The notes: a model not told the origin generated them from the sequence alone. DNA of 64,000 nt from Rutidosis leptorrhynchoides (GCF_046630445.1 NC_092333.1:713697001-713761000); one strand, 5' to 3'; shown: positions 24,901-36,880, counted from the first letter of the stretch. Numbers and translations: made by a program.

Positions 24901-25218
24901 GTCTCGTTTCGAAATCCTTAAGTTAGTAGTCTTGTTTATATGTATATAACTCATTGTTAATATACTTATGGAGATACTTACTTATCATAATCTCATGTTA
25001 ACCATATGTATATCCATATATATATCGTCAAGTCGTTTTTACAAGTTTTAACGTTCGTGAATCGCCGGTCAACTTGGGTGGTCAATTGTCTATATGAAAC
25101 ATATTTCAATTAATCAAGTCTTAACAAGTTTGATTGCTTAACATGTTGGAAACATTTAATCATGTAAATAGCAATCTCAATTAATATATATAAACATGGA
25201 AAAGTTCGGGTCACTACA
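21969..25218 (-). repeat. 5' LTR of the nested family A element
   Basis: 3,250 bp, nearly identical to 12,121-15,370. It should contain the promoter for the acidic ORF, F-box and gag-pol transcript. Several TA-rich stretches could act as a TATA box and I cannot choose one. Confidence 0.95.
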
Positions 25219-25223
25219 TATAT
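25219..25223. repeat. Target-site duplication of the nested family A element (right)
   Basis: tatat, matching 12,116-12,120. Confidence 0.85.
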
Positions 25224-27895
25224 TGCTATATAATGATGCCTTTCGGTTTAATCAATGCGGGTGCGACATATCAACGGTTGATTGATACCGCGTTTGACAA
25301 ACAAATAGGGCGTAATCTTGAAGCTTATGTAGATGATTTAGTCATCAAAAGCACGACGCAAGAGCGAATCATTGAAGATATGCGCAAAACATTTGACAAA
25401 CTGCGAAAAATAAACATGAAGCTTAATCCGCTAAAATGTAGCTTTGGCAAAACTGAAGGAAAATTTTTGGGATATCTTGTTACAGAACAAGGTATTCAAG
25501 CTAATCCGAAAAAGATCGCGGATATATAAAATATGACCGCGCCAAAAACGGTTAAAGAAGTGCAAAGTTTGACGGGAAAACTAGCCGCATTAACGCGTTT
25601 CTTATCTAAAGCTGCCGAAAGGCAGTTGCCATTTTTTAAAACTCTAAAAGGGTGCTTGAAGCAAAAGAATTTTGTTTGGTCCAGTGAAGCAGAAACCGCG
25701 TTTCAAGAGATGAAAAAGTTGTTGAAAACTTTGCCTACACTAACAGCGCCAGTTCAGGGCGAAATTCTTTATCTTTATATCTCAGTGGCAAACGAAGCTT
25801 TCGGTTCAGTTTTGATCGCGAAAAGGAACAAAATACAAAAGCCGGTGTATTTTGTTAGTAAAGCTCTTACGGAAAGTGAAATAAACTATGCGCCGATTGA
25901 AAAGTTTTTGTATGCGCTTATTTTAACAACACGAAGGCTACGAAGGTATTTTCAAAGGCATCCAGTGCATGTATTAACTAATATGCCAATCAAGCAAGTC
26001 TTAACCAAACCAGAGATATCTGGTAGACTCGCATTGTGGGCAGTAGAATTAGGTGCTTATCAAATATCTTACCTTCCGCGTAGTGCTGAAAAAGGTCAGG
26101 TTATGGTGGATTATCTCGCTGAACTGTCTGGAGAGTTGGAGGTGATTAATGAGCGAACAGTGCTAAAACCGGTACTCGGCGAAACTTGGGATTTGTTTAC
26201 TAATGGTGTTTCGTGCGCAGAAAGTGCAGGTGCGGGTTTGGTTTTGGCAAGCCCAAGTGGTGAGGAGCATACATACGCATTGCGGTTTATTTTTTATGTG
26301 ACAAATAATGAGGCCGAATATGAAGCATTGCTCGCAGGCTTAATGCGTGAAAAATGAATATTGTTAAGCTGCGCGTATTTACAGATTCGCAGTTAGTAGC
26401 GAATCAGTTTAATGGATCTTTTGAAGCACACGATCCCTCTATGCGGAAATATTTGCAGCTATTGAAAGAAATGGCAGAACGATTTGAGTATTTCAAACTC
26501 GCACAAGTGCCAAGAAGCCAAAACAAAAAGGCGGATGTGTTGAGCAAATTGGTTGCTTTAACGTTCTCGCACTTTCAAAAACAAGTATGGGTCGAGGAAT
26601 TACCAAGTAAATCAATAGATAGTGACTTAATGGTCGCATCTGTTACAGAAGAACAGCCAAACTGGATGGACCCAATTCTGCAATATATCCGCAGTGATAT
26701 TCTGCCAGATGATAGTTGTGAAGCTCGTTTAGTAAGAGAGCGAGCACCGATGTATATCATTCAAGATGATATCTTATATCTAAAATCATATTGTGGACCA
26801 ATGATGCGTTGTGTTGGCCCAATCGAGGCAGAAATGATTATAGAAGAAATGCATAATGGTACTTGTGCACTGCATTCAGGTTACAAAACTATCGCCGCGA
26901 AAATTATGCGAATGGGATACTTTTGTCCATCCCTATACCTCGATGTAGCGAAAATTGTTAAACGCTGTAAAAGTTGCCAAAGGCATGCTCCGCAAAATCG
27001 AATGCCGCGGCATGATATGATTCCTGTTAATTCACCATGGCCGTTTAATAAATGGGCTATTGAAATTGTAGGGCCATTTCCTGCAGGGCCTGGCAATGTT
27101 AAATTCCTGATTGTCACAATCGTTTACTTTATCAAATGGGTTGAAGCTAAGGCGGTTCGCACTATTACTGGTGTACAAGTGCGAAATTTTGTATGGGAAT
27201 ACATTGTTTGCCGATTTGACATTCCGCGAGAATTGGTTAGCGATAATGGTGCTCAAATAGTGAAAGATCCTTTTAAGACATGGTGCACTGATTTACATAT
27301 TGTGCAAAAGTTTACGTCAGTGGCGCACCCACAAGCTAATGGTTTATGCGAAGTAACCAACCGTAATATAGTAAGCGGTATTAAAAAGAGATTTTGTGAA
27401 AAGCGAACCTGCTGGGTAGATGAATTACCCAATGTGTTATGGGCGCATCGCACAACATTTAAGAAAAGCACAGGGGAAACACCTTTTAGCTTGGTATATG
27501 GTTCTGAGGCAGTAATTCCCGCAGAAATTCTGGTACCAACGCATAGAATATTTAACTTTGAAGAAGAAGCGAATGATGCTGCGTTGAGCAAAAACCTGAA
27601 TTTCATTGAGGAGCGGAGGATAATGGCTGCTATCAGAGAAGCGAATAATAAACAGAAAATAGCTAAGTATTATAACAAAAGAGTGCGTGCTTTATCCTTC
27701 GCTATAGGCGAATGGGTGCTACGAAATAACGAAGAAAGCAGAGCAGAAAAGCTTGGTAAGTTGGGTCCTAACTGGGAAGGCCCTTATCAAATTGTGGTAA
27801 TCAATGCGGCAGGATCATATAAGCTCGCGGATGTGGAAGGGCGAACTTTGCCTAATGCGTGGCATGCTGTTTTATTAAAGCGATACTATGCATAG
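25224..27895 (+). pseudogene. Tat pol, second part: RT palm, RNase H domains and integrase
   Basis: It resumes at RT with MMPFGLINAGATYQRL and the catalytic AYVDDLVIKS, then NMKLNPLKCSFG and FLGYLV. A TAA at 25,527-25,529 interrupts the frame. The next stretch (25,533-26,357) carries the RT connection and RNase H. A second RNase H-like domain (LFTNGVSCAESAGAGLVL, NNEAEYEALLAGL, FTDSQLVANQ) is typical of Tat elements. A frameshift falls in it near 26,345. Integrase (26,354-27,895) has an H/C zinc region (HSGYKTIAAKI, CKSCQRHAP) and a SDNGAQ motif. At the usual first catalytic Asp this copy has Glu (IEIVGPFP), and a nearby conserved Asp is Val. A Pol-C tail (EWVLRNNEES, GPNWEGPYQI) ends at 27,895. 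No active product is expected. Confidence 0.9.
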
Positions 27896-28497
27896 CTTTA
27901 CGAAAACTATCAAGGATATATGTACAAAGTGCGAAATTAGATACAAGGCATACGGCTGAAATACTTATTATGTGATCTTGTTTTTAATTTTTTGCAAGTC
28001 TTGATCACGCTTGTAGAATCTTAAGAATAGTCACTTGTAAAAGTACGCGAAAAGTTTATTTGTGAAATGCGAATAGTTATGAAATGTTTTACAGTTTGTT
28101 TCATAATGCTATAGTATTTTGCAATGTTTAAATAGCAAAGTGATGAAATTGCCCACTTTTGCATGTGAATTATTGCGAAAGGAATTTTATATCCTAAGTA
28201 TTTGATTTGGCCAATGCTTAGATGCTTCGCAATGCTGATTAATTGCCTAAGGATCGTTTCGGCGGACTTAGAAGATTCATAACGTATAATCATATACGCA
28301 TACAGATTGTTTCGCAAAAGTACGCATTTATTATGTGCACAATAATATATGTTGGAAATTGCAAAGGACAAGTTTGTGTTATGAATATTGTTGATACAAG
28401 CGCTATATAAATAAAGAGTACTCGAGAATAAATATGAAAAAATAAAGTTTCATTGATAACGGCGCAGAGATAGCTGCGCGCTAATTTCTACAATATT
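27896..28497 (+). other. Tat element non-coding 3' region
   Basis: Sequence between the end of pol and the antisense ORF. No convincing ORF was found on either strand. A minus-strand 116-codon frame at 28,021-28,371 has no recognisable motif and is treated as chance. Confidence 0.4.
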
Positions 28498-29753
28498 TTA
28501 TTCTAGCTTTGACAAGTCAAGATCAAAGATGTCTTTTAAAGTAACATCATCTTGTTGACTTATTGCAGTAACTTTGTCGATTGGAATATCCGCTAAGCTT
28601 GCTTGTGCAGTAGCAGCTGCTTCACGTACTTCTGTAAGTGAACAAACTCGATCTCCAATGGCGGGAGGCAGAGGATCTGGTATGGTGCAATGTGGAGCAA
28701 TTTCATCCAGAAACTCTACTCTCTCGCGCAGTCGTAAAGCAGCTGCATAAGTGGAAAACAGAACATTCACGGGACGTGAATTGAGAACCTTTTTAGCAAA
28801 CTCTGGTAGGTGCTGGCGGAGTTGCATGAACTCAAGCTTCGCGAAAGCTGCCGCGGCCAGAGCGGTGTCTCTCTCTGCAGTAAGCTTTGAAACCTCCTCT
28901 TGCAATGAAGAGATTGTGGTTTCAAAATTCTTTTGTTTGTCAGCTGCAGTAGACACCTGTAGCTTCAATTCATCTACCGTGGTTTTGGCCGCGGTGAGCT
29001 CATAAGAGAGATCAACACAGCGTTTCTCGCTGTTTTCAGCTTTGATCCTCTCAGCATTGTACTTCTGATGTTCAGCTCCAAGCATATTGAAAAATTGTTC
29101 TTGCCAGCATATCATATGGTACGCCGAGTTGAAGCACATGTAGAAGTTTTGAATAAAACTGTTGTGCGCATCAAGCGCAGAAAGTTTAGAGAATTCACGG
29201 CGAAGCTCGCCGGGGATCGCTAACTTCATTTGTTGGCGCTGATCCAGAGCAGCGCCAGCTGATGCATAAGTATATCCTGATAGACCATCAATCCGCACCC
29301 CATATGAGTCAGGGGGAGTGCGGAATAGCTCCGTGATTTGTGCCGCAGAATCAGGGCTAGGAAAAACTGGATTGAAAGGCGAGCCTCCTGCAAAACAAAG
29401 CAATTATTATAATAACAACAATAAATATTACAAACACTGGCATGAATCAAAGATGATTGCGTAATACCAGTTTTTTGATCTCCTTCATAATCTGATGTGA
29501 TCGGATTATCATATAAAGGAGTGCTTTGTTTGAGTTTCTTGCTCTGCGATGATGGTGGTGTTTGCATCGGTCGTTTTGTGGAACTTGGTTGTGATGTTGG
29601 TGATTTCGAGGTCAAATCAACGATGAGAATAGCCTGTTTCTCCTGTTTGATTTGATGCTCGGTAGATGCCAACGATTTAGCCTCCGGGCTCATTAGCAAC
29701 TTTGTAATTAAAGCTTTAGGATCCACCTTACGATCGACCTCGTCAATTTTCAT
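28498..29753 (-). CDS. Antisense two-exon ORF of the Tat element (391 aa, coiled coil)
   Basis: Exon 1 runs 29,753-29,468 and exon 2 runs 29,387-28,498. They are joined across an 80-base intron with GT at 29,467 and AG at 29,388, and the phases agree. The product has a basic/Ser-rich N-terminus (SKSPTSQPSSTKRPMQTPP), then a globular part (GVRIDGLSGYTYASAGAALDQRQQMKLAIPGELRREFSKL), then a long coiled coil (AERIKAENSEKRCVDLSYEL to LTAERDTALAAAA) and an acidic end. Tat-lineage elements are known to carry an extra antisense ORF between pol and the 3' LTR; this fits in place and orientation. Function is unknown. Unlike pol in the same element it has no stop or frameshift. The individual open stretches also extend into the intron, so splicing needs transcript support. 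Confidence 0.7.
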
Positions 29754-30059
29754 TTTTGATTAAGGTAGAGAAGCTGTGTTTGAAGAACTTGTAAAGGTTA
29801 ATAGCGAATGTATATAATTGCGAATGGTGGTAGAGAAAGCAAGTGGAAAATTAGTGATTGTGAATCACGATATATATAGGGGAAATAAGGGTGGTAAGCG
29901 ATTGTATTAATTATTCGTTGTGATAACTCAAACGGTAACTTTTGTCTTGCAACGGTAACTAAGTAAATGCGAAAATGACTAAGCGCGGATGATGGTTGCA
30001 AAAACTGCGCATTTTTAGAGTTTATCATGATACATCTGATTTGCGATATGTATCATAAT
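29754..30059. other. Tat spacer, probable promoter region of the antisense ORF
   Basis: About 300 bp upstream of the antisense ATG and before the polypurine tract. On the minus strand it contains TATATATCG near 29,870, a possible TATA element about 115 bases before the ATG. No ORF is convincing. Confidence 0.35.
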
Positions 30060-30073
30060 AAACTGGGGGGACT
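30060..30073 (+). other. Polypurine tract of the Tat element
   Basis: aaactggggggact lies directly before the 3' LTR at 30,074, with a run of six G. Confidence 0.8.
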
Positions 30074-30565
30074 TGATCATATACATAGCATTGTATATGT
30101 ATATTTTATTTGCTAAAGGCCGAGGGCAGAATTGCGCGAACTATAAGGCAAAGTTATGAAGTGTTCGCTGAAAATAAGATCAGCAGATGGATTCCCGCGC
30201 TAATAAATGACTGCGGTTTAATCCGCTGAGTTTTCACGGACGGTTAAGTAACTCGCATACCGCGGATATCTTGAATACTATAAATAGGGAGCATGGCCTC
30301 TCATTTATAGGTTGTTGATTCTCTGCCATTTTGCCTAAGCCTTTGTAATTTCCACTTGTGATCTTGCCCAAGGGATTTTTACATCGCGCAAAGGTAAATT
30401 ATGCTAATTAACAATCAAGACCAGGTCGGGGTGGTTGATCACTTGATAGTTAAAGCGAAAGACGATCATCGGGGCCCAAAATAATCATCAAACATTCCAT
30501 CCTCCATTATAATCTTATTGCACTCAATCTGCAATTAAGTAACATTATTAATTAAGGATTGATCA
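30074..30565 (+). repeat. 3' LTR of the Tat element (492 bp)
   Basis: It carries the same ends and length as the 5' LTR, with a TATA box at 30,279-30,286. It is followed by the TSD taaat (30,566-30,570). About twelve substitutions separate it from the 5' LTR. Confidence 0.93.
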
Positions 30566-30570
30566 TAAAT

Positions 30571-30584
30571 TATTATTAATATAA

Positions 30585-30629
<45 letters not shown>

Positions 30630-33203
30630 TAATATTAAGATAATTAAAAGCAAATGAAATCGTACGAATTAGATTCCAAATCCAATTTTCAAATCACTTT
30701 CAACTGTAAAGATTTTTGTTTTGGTCTAGTAATTGTTGAAAACTTATACCAAACCAGTACAATTCAGTTAGATATCGATATCACCTGTTATTATTATTAT
30801 TATTTTTTTTTCCTTAATTGAACCTGTCGACCTTGACCATAAAGCAAGTGAGTTGTTCAGTGACACTAGGATGTTTGTCCAGCTTCTTTCACCCTCACTA
30901 TAAATTATCACATCCACTGATTTCTTTTATCTGATAATGTAAGTGTTTTTTTTTTTAAAAATAAGTCGATACCTCTGTTTGAAACTAAAACTGCAAAACC
31001 ATGATTTTGAACGAAATTCATAAATGTAATAATGCAGTTTTGTTTGAATTCATGTATCTAAACTATCTGGAAGTTTACAAAACCCAACTTTTAATATTGA
31101 ATCTCAATTTTGAACTCAAAATTCTGTTGTCAAAAGTCAAAGAAATTGTTTATGAATAAATTCGGAATTTTGTTGACGTTTTGGATTAAATTGATGATCC
31201 CAAAAGTTTATACGACTGAGTTAGAACATATTTCATTCAGGAACTGTAATCTAAAATATCCTAAATTTTGATTTTGATGTTTGAGTTTAAAAAATGTTTT
31301 ACGTACCTGTTATAAACCTTATTTTTATTTCTTTTGATTTCTGATAATTAATATAAATCAATACGTGTTTTGTTATTCAATTACAAACTCTAATTAATAA
31401 AGTTAAAACCTGTTAAGATTGTTAATTAGTCGAATCAGCTTTCATGGTGAAGAAGAAGAAGAATAACAGAATATAGAAGGTTTATAATATTTTCAAAGGG
31501 ATATAAAAACAGATAAATGGGCGTCAGCCCAATGGTTAGGAGTGTTGACGGTATTCGAGAGGTCACGGGTTCGAGTCTCGTATGGAGCAAATCTTTTTGG
31601 AAAGGGCTTTTAATAGGGTATATACTCTTAATTTCATTTTTATCAATATTAGTTATTATTATGTTTATTATTATTATTATTATTATTGTTATTATTGTGA
31701 TTATTATTGTTATTGTTAATTATTATGATTAAGATGTTAACATTAACATTATGAATATTATTATCATTAGTTGTATTAATATATTTTGTATGAATATAAA
31801 ACTTAGTATTAAAGCCATTATTATTATATCATTATTAATAATATTACTATCATTATTATTGTTAATAATATTATTAGTATCATTATTATTAAAAATTATC
31901 AGTATCAATTGTGTTATTAGTAAGATTATTGTTATTATAAGTATTACTATTAACATTATCATGAGCAACATTAAAACTATATAATTGTTAAAACTATTAA
32001 TCTAACTAGTAATAGCAACAAAAGTATCATTTTTATAATTAAAATTATTATCAACATTATCATTATTATTATTAGTATTATTGTTATTAGTATTATCATT
32101 AAGTTAACAAACAAAAGATATTTATAAAATAAATATAGATATATAAATATATATACATATATATTTAATACAAAACTTAACTATATAAATATGGTTATTT
32201 ACTTAATATATATATAAAATGACATATATAGGTTATTAACATAAAAATTATATCACTAATAATAAATATATATATATATATTTGTTCGATTACGATTACG
32301 TATATTAATATATCCACAAATGATATAGGTTCGTGAATCCGAGGCCAACCCTGCATTGTTCAATGTCGTCATATGTATTTTTACTACAAAATATAGTATA
32401 GTGAGTTTCATTTGCCTTTTTACCCTTTATATTTTTGGGCTGAGAATACATGTTCAATTTTTATAAATGTTTTACGAAATAGACACAAGTAATCGAAACT
32501 ACATTATATGGTTGAATGATCGAAGCCGAATATGCCCCTTTTTGCTTGGTAACCTAAGAATTAGTAAACCGATCTACTAATTGACGCGAATCCTAAAGAT
32601 AGATCTATTGGGCCTAACGAACCCCATCCAAAGTACCGGATGCTTTAGTACTTCGATGTTGTTTTATCATGTCCGAAGGATTTCCCGGAATGATAGGGGA
32701 TATTCTTATATGCATCTTGTTAATGTCGGTTACCAGGTGTTCAATCCATATGAATGATTTTTGTCTCTATGCATGGGACGTATATTTATGAGAACTGGAA
32801 ATGAAATTCTTGTGGTCTATTAAAATGATAGAAATGATTATTTATGTTAAACTAATGAACTCACCAACCTTTTGGTTGACACTTTAAAGCATGTTTATTC
32901 TCAGGTATGAAAGAAATCTTCCGCTGTGCATTTGCTCATTTTAGAGATATTACTTGGAGTCATTCATGATATATTTCAAAAGACGTTGCATTCGAGTCGT
33001 TGAGTTCATCAAGATTATTAATAAGTCAATTATAGTTGGATATATTATGAAATGGTACGCATGTCGTCAATTTTTGATGTAAAGAAAGTTTGTCTTTTAA
33101 AAACGAATGCAATGTTTGTAAAATGTATCATATAGAGGTCAAGTACCTCGCGATGTAATCAAATGTAATGTATTCGTCCAGATGGATTAGGACGGGTCAT
33201 GAA
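30571..33203 (+). repeat. Family B long LTR, right piece
   Basis: It continues the LTR begun at about 9,312. The last 900 bases (about 32,310-33,203) are clearly related to the reverse complement of the family A LTR: tagacacaagta, gaatatgcccctttt, gacgcgaatcctaaagatag, atctattgggcc, ccccatccaaagtaccgga, cggttaccaggtgttca and tcatatagaggtca all occur in the same order. It ends near ggacgggtca. No internal region or partner LTR is next to it, so it may be a solo LTR. It includes a tRNA-type promoter segment at 31,518 and ATT-rich microsatellite at about 31,636-32,110. Confidence 0.7.
31518..31640 (+). mobile_element. SINE-like segment with box A and box B
   Basis: cagcccaatggttaggagt (box A-like) and gggttcgagtctc (box B) are spaced as in a tRNA. 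The two ends cannot pair as an acceptor stem, so it is a tRNA-derived SINE head or an inherited part of the LTR, not a tRNA gene. Confidence 0.45.
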
Positions 33204-33475
33204 AGGTTTTACCTTATACGAAGAAGCCAATGTGCTTGTTCATATGAGGGTTTCTTTGCTTACCAAAAATATTAATGAAAACTTTCTAGCACTATAACTT
33301 TTTTCGTTCTTGCAATTGATTTACGTTTTAAAACTTGAAACTTAAGAACAAATAATTATTTTTTTGTACAATCATTTGCATAGTTATAAATTATTTACAT
33401 AAAATGGCAAGAATAATTAATTTTGTACTTATATGTATTAATTTATACGAAGTAATAATTTATAACCTATAACCT
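33204..33475. other. AT-rich spacer, nothing recognised
   Basis: No ORF, terminal repeat or known element was seen between the LTR end and the next MITE. Confidence 0.4.
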
Positions 33476-33483
33476 ATTACAAG

Positions 33484-33880
33484 CAAGGTTATAAAATTTG
33501 CTATTCGGAGATTAATCGATTGGAACCTTTGAAGGAGTAATCGGTAATTCGAGGATTAATCAGAGATTAATCGGATTGTACTTTATATATTTAAATATTA
33601 AATTTCAAAAATTATATGATTGAAGAAACTATAAACATAAACTTTAAATTAATTGTGTAAAATTGTTCATTTTATTTGAAAACTTTAAAATTCTAGTTTA
33701 AATTCATGATAAAATGTTAACCAATTTGACTTTGACCGACTTTGATTACTAATTTCGATTTTGACCTCTCAATCGACGTTGACTGATTAATTAAACGGAT
33801 TTTGAAAATCGGAACGGATGGCTCTTAAAAATGAGTAACCGGTGATTAATCGGAGAGTAATCGGGTTTTTTACAACATTG
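33484..33880. mobile_element. hAT-like MITE, copy 1 (GATTAATC motif type)
   Basis: The ends CAAGGTTATAAAA and (reverse complement) CAATGTTGTAAAA form an imperfect TIR. Flanks attacaag (33,476-33,483) and attacgag (33,881-33,888) give an 8-bp TSD with one mismatch, as for hAT elements. The interior has several gattaatcgg motifs near both ends and ttgactttgaccgacttt in the middle. Confidence 0.6.
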
Positions 33881-34223
33881 ATTACGAGTAATAATAAAAG
33901 CAACATTTTATACATTAATGCGTATACTCACAACTAAATTAAATAAGTCTAATGAATAAGCAATTCGGGTTTTCCCGCGACCCGTCACCCGTCTCTCGGT
34001 AAACTTTTTTTTACCTATATTCGTGGTCTCGGGTATAATTTTACGGTCTTACCCTATCAAGGGACGGAATTCGCGAGTTGAAATTTTTTTCCGTCTATTG
34101 TCATCCCTCTTTCGTCGAGTGACTAAATTCATGAACAAAAGGTTTTAATTTCTTATATTTTATTTCATTCACAAGGAAATTATTATATTTTCAATATTAA
34201 CGAGATATGTTATTAACAAGATA

Positions 34224-34228
34224 TATAC

Positions 34229-34313
<85 letters not shown>
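34224..34313. repeat. (TA)n microsatellite
   Basis: Nearly pure alternating TA of about 90 bases. Confidence 0.95.
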
Positions 34314-34314
<1 letters not shown>

Positions 34315-34319
34315 AAACA

Positions 34320-35765
34320 ATAATGATTTTATTAAATCAACCTCTGAACAAGAAGTTAGGGAAAACTTATAATGGTTTCATTAGCCAAGAATCTTACCGT
34401 AGATTACATGAACTACGACTACGAAACCAATTAAATGAACCAATACATATAGAATCAAATAAGAACTTTTTCTTCATCGTCCTGGTAGCAAACAAAATGT
34501 CATTCCGAATCTCCACAAGTGCCACAAGGTAGTAGCAAATATACCATACAAACAATCCTTAGGCAACACAGGGAGTCGAAGAGCATCGAACCGCTCAATA
34601 AAACCGGCCCAAGACTCGAACTGAAGGAACTGCATATCCACCCATGCCTGAATCTTACCCCAAAGTGCTAAAGCAATCAGACAAGAGACGTGAGATGATC
34701 AATTGACACCACCTGATACCTGCAAATGGTACAGCTTATATGTTGTATTTCAAACCATAGTTTAGATAAATTTAAATTTGATGGAAGTCTATAAATAACG
34801 AGTCTCCAAAAAAAGATATTTATCTTCCTTGGAAGAACTATAATCCATCTCGTTTAAGGCTCGAAACATGGAAGAATCATGTCATCAATGTACGACCGAG
34901 TTGAGCTCACTTGGAAATCACCTTCACCACTAATACCGCATTCCCACGTGTCTTGAGAGTTAGATAACTCAATAATGTCGATATGCGAAGTCAAGTCTGA
35001 TAGCAAACTGCTTGATTCCTGTGACCTATATTGCTACGTTTCCAAGTCCACACCCAAGTACCATCTTCGAACATATCCACCATAATACAATATTTATTGG
35101 ACGCTAAATGATACAGACGACCATACTTAGATTGCAGAGAAGCATTCCCAATCCAATTATTGTTCTAAGACTTCACTGATTGACCATTGCAAATTTTAAC
35201 CCGTAAAGCATTTCCAAAAATCGTATTATGTTGTCTATCTTAAAAGAAACAATGAAGAATGGAAGCCCACAATGTATTAACATAGTTTGATGGCAGCCAT
35301 TCAAACAACTATCTGATCCGTAGATGGCCCGGATCACGGAAGCCTACTTCAAATTAGAATGTATAGAAAACCACCACACCCATTTCAATAAAAGTGCGTG
35401 ATATATTAAAGGTGCGAAGATTTTATATCTAAACCAACATGATCATGGGAGGCCAAAACTTGCTCCCATCTAATCCAATGCATCTTCTTAGAGTCTTTTG
35501 CTCTTCCCCTCCCCCCCAAAATAAAAAATTGTGCGTTAACTCTTCAACACGTTAAGAATAGTTTCCGGGCATATGTAATATATGCCAACACTTCGAAGGA
35601 CCACTATAATCAATGTAAGACGTCCGTCTAAGTAAGTTCGCTTTCCAACCTTATAATCTCTTATATCGATTGTCGAGCACCTCCCAATTAACGATTCGGT
35701 TCATATTGCCGCCAATAGAAAGGCCCAAATAAGTAATGGGATGGAACTTTTTTGACAACCTGTGT
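34320..35765 (-). pseudogene. LINE (L1-type) reverse transcriptase C-terminal fragment
   Basis: Translated on the minus strand, the right end gives ITYLGLSIGGNMNRIVNWEV. Further on come FFWGGG and a tract matching W-x-QVLA, then a Lys/Trp-rich linker, and near 34,450-34,640 MQFLQFESWAGFIERFD and TTLWHLWRFRNDILF. These are hallmarks of the thumb, zinc-binding region and C-terminus of plant L1-type LINE ORF2. Several stops and frameshifts are present. The endonuclease and RT core are missing, so it is 5' truncated as is common for LINEs. The expected poly(A) end is replaced by the (TA)n array at its left. Confidence 0.65.
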
Positions 35766-35985
35766 GCATAGTGATCGAATCATATGTAATTCATTATTTA
35801 TATTGTAAAGGGAGATGATCATCTTCACTTGATTATTTGATAGATTCACTCAAATTTATGTATTGATAGTTGTACTGTACAAATGGACTACGGTATAAAC
35901 AAAAATGAGTATATTAAAAACTTAAGTAAATTTATCACTATTTTAAAGAGTGAAGAAACGGGTACAATCAACTACTACTCCTACT

Positions 35986-36262
35986 ACCACCGAGGCATCA
36001 GCTTGAGTGGTATCAGCTCCTTTGGGGCGGGCCCGTGTTCACCTCTCATCTGAACCCCAGCTATCGTGACTGCATGACTGACTCATATGGGACTCGCATG
36101 CAAATACTCACAAAACATACTCACTCTTCGTCTTGTGCATGACTACGACGTAACTTCAAGAAGTGTTGGTGCCTATGATGTCCTCTTGATGGCGACCATA
36201 TATGACGATGAGTATAGCGGTGTCCATAGGCACCCGATCTAAACGGGACATTTTTTTTTTAC
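35986..36262 (+). mobile_element. SINE-like element
   Basis: A box A-like stretch (cagcttgagtggtatcagct) begins about 275 bases that end in a run of ten T after aaacgggaca. This fits a tRNA-derived SINE with a T-rich 3' end. Box B is poor, so the assignment is tentative. Confidence 0.35.
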
Positions 36263-36794
36263 TTTTCTAGTTAGTTGTTAGGCTTAAGCCACCTGTTGTT
36301 CCGATTCAATAATAAACGGAGTAGCAGATTTGCTAGGTTGCAATAGTTTAAGTTTACTTTACATTAAGTGACTCTTATAACCAAAGTTTGTCATAAGATA
36401 AATGTAAAGTTACTACTTAGATGATAACTTAAAATTTTAACCTTACTCTGTAACATGGCGATAGGCAACACTCCAAAACAGGCCTTTAATGTATAATAAT
36501 ACACTAACAATGATATCATCGCTTTAATTTCCAACTAGCACTTCCTTTATAATTAATCTATCTGGATATCAATCAAAACAAATCAAAGGACTAACGTTTT
36601 GATGTAGATGGGCGGTATTCTGAGTTTGTCTAGATAAGTAATTTTACAAAAAAAAAATTAAAGCAGGAATTTTTTTTTATTAATCACAAAACGGAGCAAT
36701 TTTTTTTTATTAATTTTACAATTTGCTTATTTAAAAAATAAAATAAATTTAGTAAACTATTAAATAGAAAATTTGGCCAGATAAGAAACTCAAA

Positions 36795-36880
36795 TGCGCA
36801 ACTAGTGCAGTGGTAGTTATGCTTTGTCACGTTGATTCTCCATGTTCGAATCCTCCAATCCGCCTTTTTTCCACTTTCAA
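36795..36880 (+). mobile_element. tRNA-related SINE head
   Basis: ctagtgcagtggtagtt followed 34 bases later by gttcgaatcctcc resembles box A and box B. It does not fold as a full tRNA. Confidence 0.35.

Larger units (their letters stand above)
12121..25218 (-). mobile_element. Nearly intact family A chromovirus (Tekay/Del-like Ty3/gypsy) with two extra ORFs
   Basis: The order in the sense (minus) direction is 5' LTR 25,218-21,969; tRNA-iMet primer site; acidic ORF 21,758-21,144; F-box ORF 21,005-20,322; a short PPT/LTR-like sequence near 20,120; gag-pol 19,980-15,406; polypurine tract; 3' LTR 15,370-12,121. Total length is 13,098 bp with TSD tatat. Both LTRs are 3,250 bp, and I noticed only four differences, so the insertion is very young. 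Chromovirus assignment rests on RT/IN motifs and a chromodomain-like C-terminus of integrase. Two stop codons interrupt pol, while the two extra ORFs are uninterrupted. Confidence 0.93.
10286..30565 (+). mobile_element. Complete Tat-lineage Ty3/gypsy retrotransposon with a nested insertion
   Basis: The structure is 5' LTR 10,286-10,777, primer-binding site at 10,780, a gag remnant, protease to integrase on the plus strand, an antisense two-exon ORF, a polypurine tract, and 3' LTR 30,074-30,565. Both LTRs are 492 bp and TSDs are taaat. About 12 differences between the LTRs were counted by eye (about 2.4%). Without the 13.1-kb family A insertion (12,121-25,218) and its TSD copy, the element is about 7.2 kb, short because most of gag is missing. 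Tat assignment rests on the protease and RT motifs, the extra RNase H-like domain and the antisense 3' ORF. The coding region has frameshifts and a stop, so it is not autonomous. Confidence 0.92.

Noticed and set aside
28021-28371. 116-codon minus-strand ORF in the Tat 3' region
   Set aside because: No motif, no conserved partner, and unlike the spliced antisense ORF next to it.
31518-31592. tRNA gene
   Set aside because: Boxes A and B are present but there is no acceptor or anticodon stem; treated as SINE-like.
31729-31984. Ile/Asn-rich ORFs on both strands
   Set aside because: They come from ATT-type microsatellite sequence.
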